Assembly (NCBI GenBank): GCA_023388075.1
Contig: JAEWGX010000059.1
Span: forward strand, 1 to 31,953
Length of the DNA stretch: 31,953 bases
DNA from: Pseudomonadota bacterium
GTDB taxonomy: Bacteria; Pseudomonadota; Gammaproteobacteria; Burkholderiales; Burkholderiaceae_E
Direction: 5' to 3'
Position 1 is the stretch's first letter; each line of letters begins with the position of its first letter. Both the position numbers and the translations under genes were made by a program. Shown one piece after another: positions 30,782 through 31,953 of the stretch. The notes beneath the pieces are model-generated. The model saw only the letters and a list, made by a program, of their open reading frames with translations. It had not been told where the DNA came from and did no database searches.

Positions 30782-31072
30782 GTGGCGCCCGAGGCGTCGA
30801 CCCCTATCGCGACCCAGCCAGGTCGACGCGAGCAAGGCGCCCTTCCGGCCGAGGAGATGGAGCTTCATCGCCTGCAGGACAGTCGATTGACGCAGTCCTT
30901 TCTCGAGCGAGCCTTCCAGGTCTCCTCGGTGGCATTGATTTCGTCCGACAAGAGCACGCCCACCATCCACCTCAGTTCGCTCGCGGATGGAAGGAAGGTT
31001 CGGGAAGGAATCAGGAAGCTGAGCGAGATCCGGCGCAGGTCCCGCGGCGTCCAGGAAGTGGAGATACTCTGA
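30782..31072 (+). pseudogene. C-terminal remnant of a bPH_2-domain membrane protein
   Basis: The last ~70 residues match the C-terminal half of bacterial PH (bPH_2, YdbS-like) membrane proteins: EEMELHRLQDSRLTQSFLER, SSVALISSDKSTPTIHL and an end in VQEVEIL. Intact relatives are about 150-200 residues, with two transmembrane helices and the first half of the PH fold before this part. Here both are missing, and the region ahead (30731-30825) is unrelated Arg/Pro-rich coding noise directly after the SDR stop. No ATG begins the frame (GTG at 30782 only) and no ribosome-binding site is seen. It is most likely a gene that lost its 5' part by deletion; expression as a short soluble fragment is the alternative. 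Confidence 0.65.
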
Positions 31073-31092
31073 GACGCGCCGGTGAGCGCCGT

Positions 31093-31116
31093 CGTGCGAT
31101 CGTGCTCGATCGCACG
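31093..31116. terminator. 10-bp perfect stem-loop between convergent genes
   Basis: CGTGCGATCG (31093-31102), loop TGCT, CGATCGCACG (31107-31116): a perfect ten-pair stem between the ends of the bPH_2 remnant and the minus-strand membrane protein. There is no U-run on either side. It fits a bidirectional terminator. Confidence 0.45.
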
Positions 31117-31125
31117 CGGGCCCGG

Positions 31126-31461
31126 CTACCAGCGCCCGTGATCGAAAGCCCGTAGCCGCATCGCGGCGAAGCCGACGCCGGCGAGCAGGAGCGCGACCAG
31201 TACGACGGTCGACAGCGTGAAGAACGTGCCGCCAACGAGTGAAGCGAGCCGGGGCGACGCGATCACCTCGGTCGCGAAACCGCCGGCTACGAGCACCACC
31301 AGCATCCGGGCATAGCGACGCATGTACACCGGCAGGTAGCGCAGGCCGCGCTCGCGGTTGCGGCGCACGATGGCCGCCTTCTGGGCAAGCCCCGCGCGAG
31401 CGGGCACCTCGTCGAACAGCCAGACGAAGGTCAGGTAGCGCCAGATCAGGCTGTCATGCAT
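31126..31461 (-). CDS. Small two-helix membrane protein, hypothetical
   Basis: A 111-residue protein I do not recognise. The N-terminal third is amphipathic (MHDSLIWRYLTFVWLFDEVP), followed by a basic stretch (VRRNRERGLRYLPVYMRRYAR) and two hydrophobic helices near 50-67 and 76-100. The basic stretch before helix 1 suggests a cytosolic N-terminus. The start MHDSL has GGAGG about 12 bases upstream; the frame is open a little further without a better signal. It begins 69 bp after the leuA stop on the same strand and may be co-transcribed with it. Confidence 0.65.
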   Translation of the reverse strand: MHDSLIWRYLTFVWLFDEVPARAGLAQKAAIVRRNRERGLRYLPVYMRRYARMLVVLVAGGFATEVIASPRLASLVGGTFFTLSTVVLVALLLAGVGFAAMRLRAFDHGRW

Positions 31462-31530
31462 GGCCACAGGCCTCCGCGGGCTTCCCTGGCCCTGCCACCG
31501 CAAGCACCGGTCCCGCGACCACGCCCGCCG

Positions 31531-31953
31531 TCAGGCGGCCTGACGCGGCTTTGTCGCGGCCGCGCTGGCCGATTCGCTGCTGGCGGCGGCCCGCTCGATG
31601 CCGGAGACGATCGCCCGCAGCGAGGCAGTGACGATGTTGTCGTCCATGCCCACCCCAAAGAGCGTCTCGCGGTCGTCCACTCGCAGCTCGAGATATGCCA
31701 CCGCCTTGGCGTTGGCTCCCGCGCCCACCGCATGCTCGTGGTAGTCGAGCACCTTTACCGAATGGCCGGTGGCCTGGCCGAAGCCCTGGATGAAGGCATC
31801 GATGGGACCGGAGCCGCAGCCCTCCACCTTGATGTCGCGACCGAGGCACTGCACCTCGGCGCTCAGGGTGAGGCGCCGGGTGTCGCCGCGGCTCTCGTCG
31901 ACGATGTGGTGCGATGGCGGGGCGATGCGGCTGATGCCGTACTCGCGGTCGAA
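31531..31953 (-). CDS. leuA: 2-isopropylmalate synthase, C-terminal part, 5' end outside window
   Basis: The last 140 residues of LeuA, which condenses acetyl-CoA with 2-ketoisovalerate in leucine synthesis. The part seen runs from FDREYGISRIAPPSHHIVDE into the C-terminal regulatory (LeuA_dimer, leucine-feedback) domain: VQCLGRDIKVEGCGSGPIDA, then DYHEHAVGAGANAKAVAYLE and the FGVGMDDNIVTASLRAIVSG end. The frame is open to the window edge, so the start and the catalytic TIM barrel lie outside. The C-terminus ends in an Ala/Ser-rich tail. Confidence 0.9.
   Translation of the reverse strand, partial: FDREYGISRIAPPSHHIVDESRGDTRRLTLSAEVQCLGRDIKVEGCGSGPIDAFIQGFGQATGHSVKVLDYHEHAVGAGANAKAVAYLELRVDDRETLFGVGMDDNIVTASLRAIVSGIERAAASSESASAAATKPRQAA

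Noticed and set aside
31530..31544. Inverted repeat GTCAGG-CGG-CCTGAC at the leuA stop codon as a terminator
   Set aside because: It overlaps the last codons, has only six pairs and no U-run; likely chance in GC-rich sequence.
1..31953. CRISPR array, tRNA, rRNA, insertion sequences, prophage or toxin-antitoxin genes
   Set aside because: I found no regularly spaced repeats, no tRNA-like cloverleaf with CCA region, no transposase, integrase or phage proteins, and no recognised toxin pair.

Overview
This is a very GC-rich proteobacterial chromosome segment, most likely from a betaproteobacterium close to Burkholderiales. That call is an inference from gene content: HutF, two complete TRAP transporters, E. 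coli-type GshA, a DUF2868/DUF3482 pair and LeuA. Every stretch over 300 bp outside clear genes is accounted for below. I see no phage, insertion sequence, CRISPR array, tRNA or rRNA, and no transcription-factor gene.

Left part (1-6722): the 3' part of hutF (histidine degradation), a small lysine-rich protein, a glutathione S-transferase and a DUF1415 protein. These are followed by a tightly overlapping three-gene molybdenum hydroxylase operon in the order FAD subunit, 2Fe-2S subunit, Mo subunit. It resembles form II (CoxL-like) enzymes.

Middle part (6694-20036): a membrane-bound PAS-GGDEF-EAL protein whose 3' end overlaps the Mo subunit gene, a haem-oxygenase-like dimetal oxidase, a GNAT acetyltransferase, and a dctQ-dctM-dctP TRAP operon. 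An IlvD/Edd dehydratase is transcribed divergently from the TRAP operon and is followed by lemA. Next comes a cell-wall block in which a MepK/YcbK-like endopeptidase converges on a YcbB-like L,D-transpeptidase. The transpeptidase is translationally coupled to an upstream universal stress protein.

Right part (20037-31953): a 541-bp gap holds a candidate free-standing small RNA with its own promoter and a textbook intrinsic terminator, then a second TRAP operon (dctP-dctQ-dctM). After that comes a compact five-gene run: gshA, a DUF2868 membrane protein, a DUF3482 GTPase, a HugZ/DUF2470 flavin or haem protein and an SDR. Gaps are 6 and 11 bp and two junctions are ATGA overlaps. The GTPase has a non-canonical G4 motif (NQMG), a glycine-rich membrane-type hairpin and a long coiled-coil/basic tail. 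Behind the operon lies an N-terminally truncated bPH_2-domain gene, then a small two-helix membrane protein and the 3' end of leuA on the minus strand.

The most interesting items are the GTPase/membrane-protein module tied to glutathione synthesis, the candidate sRNA, the unassigned dimetal oxidase and the stress-protein/cell-wall coupling.
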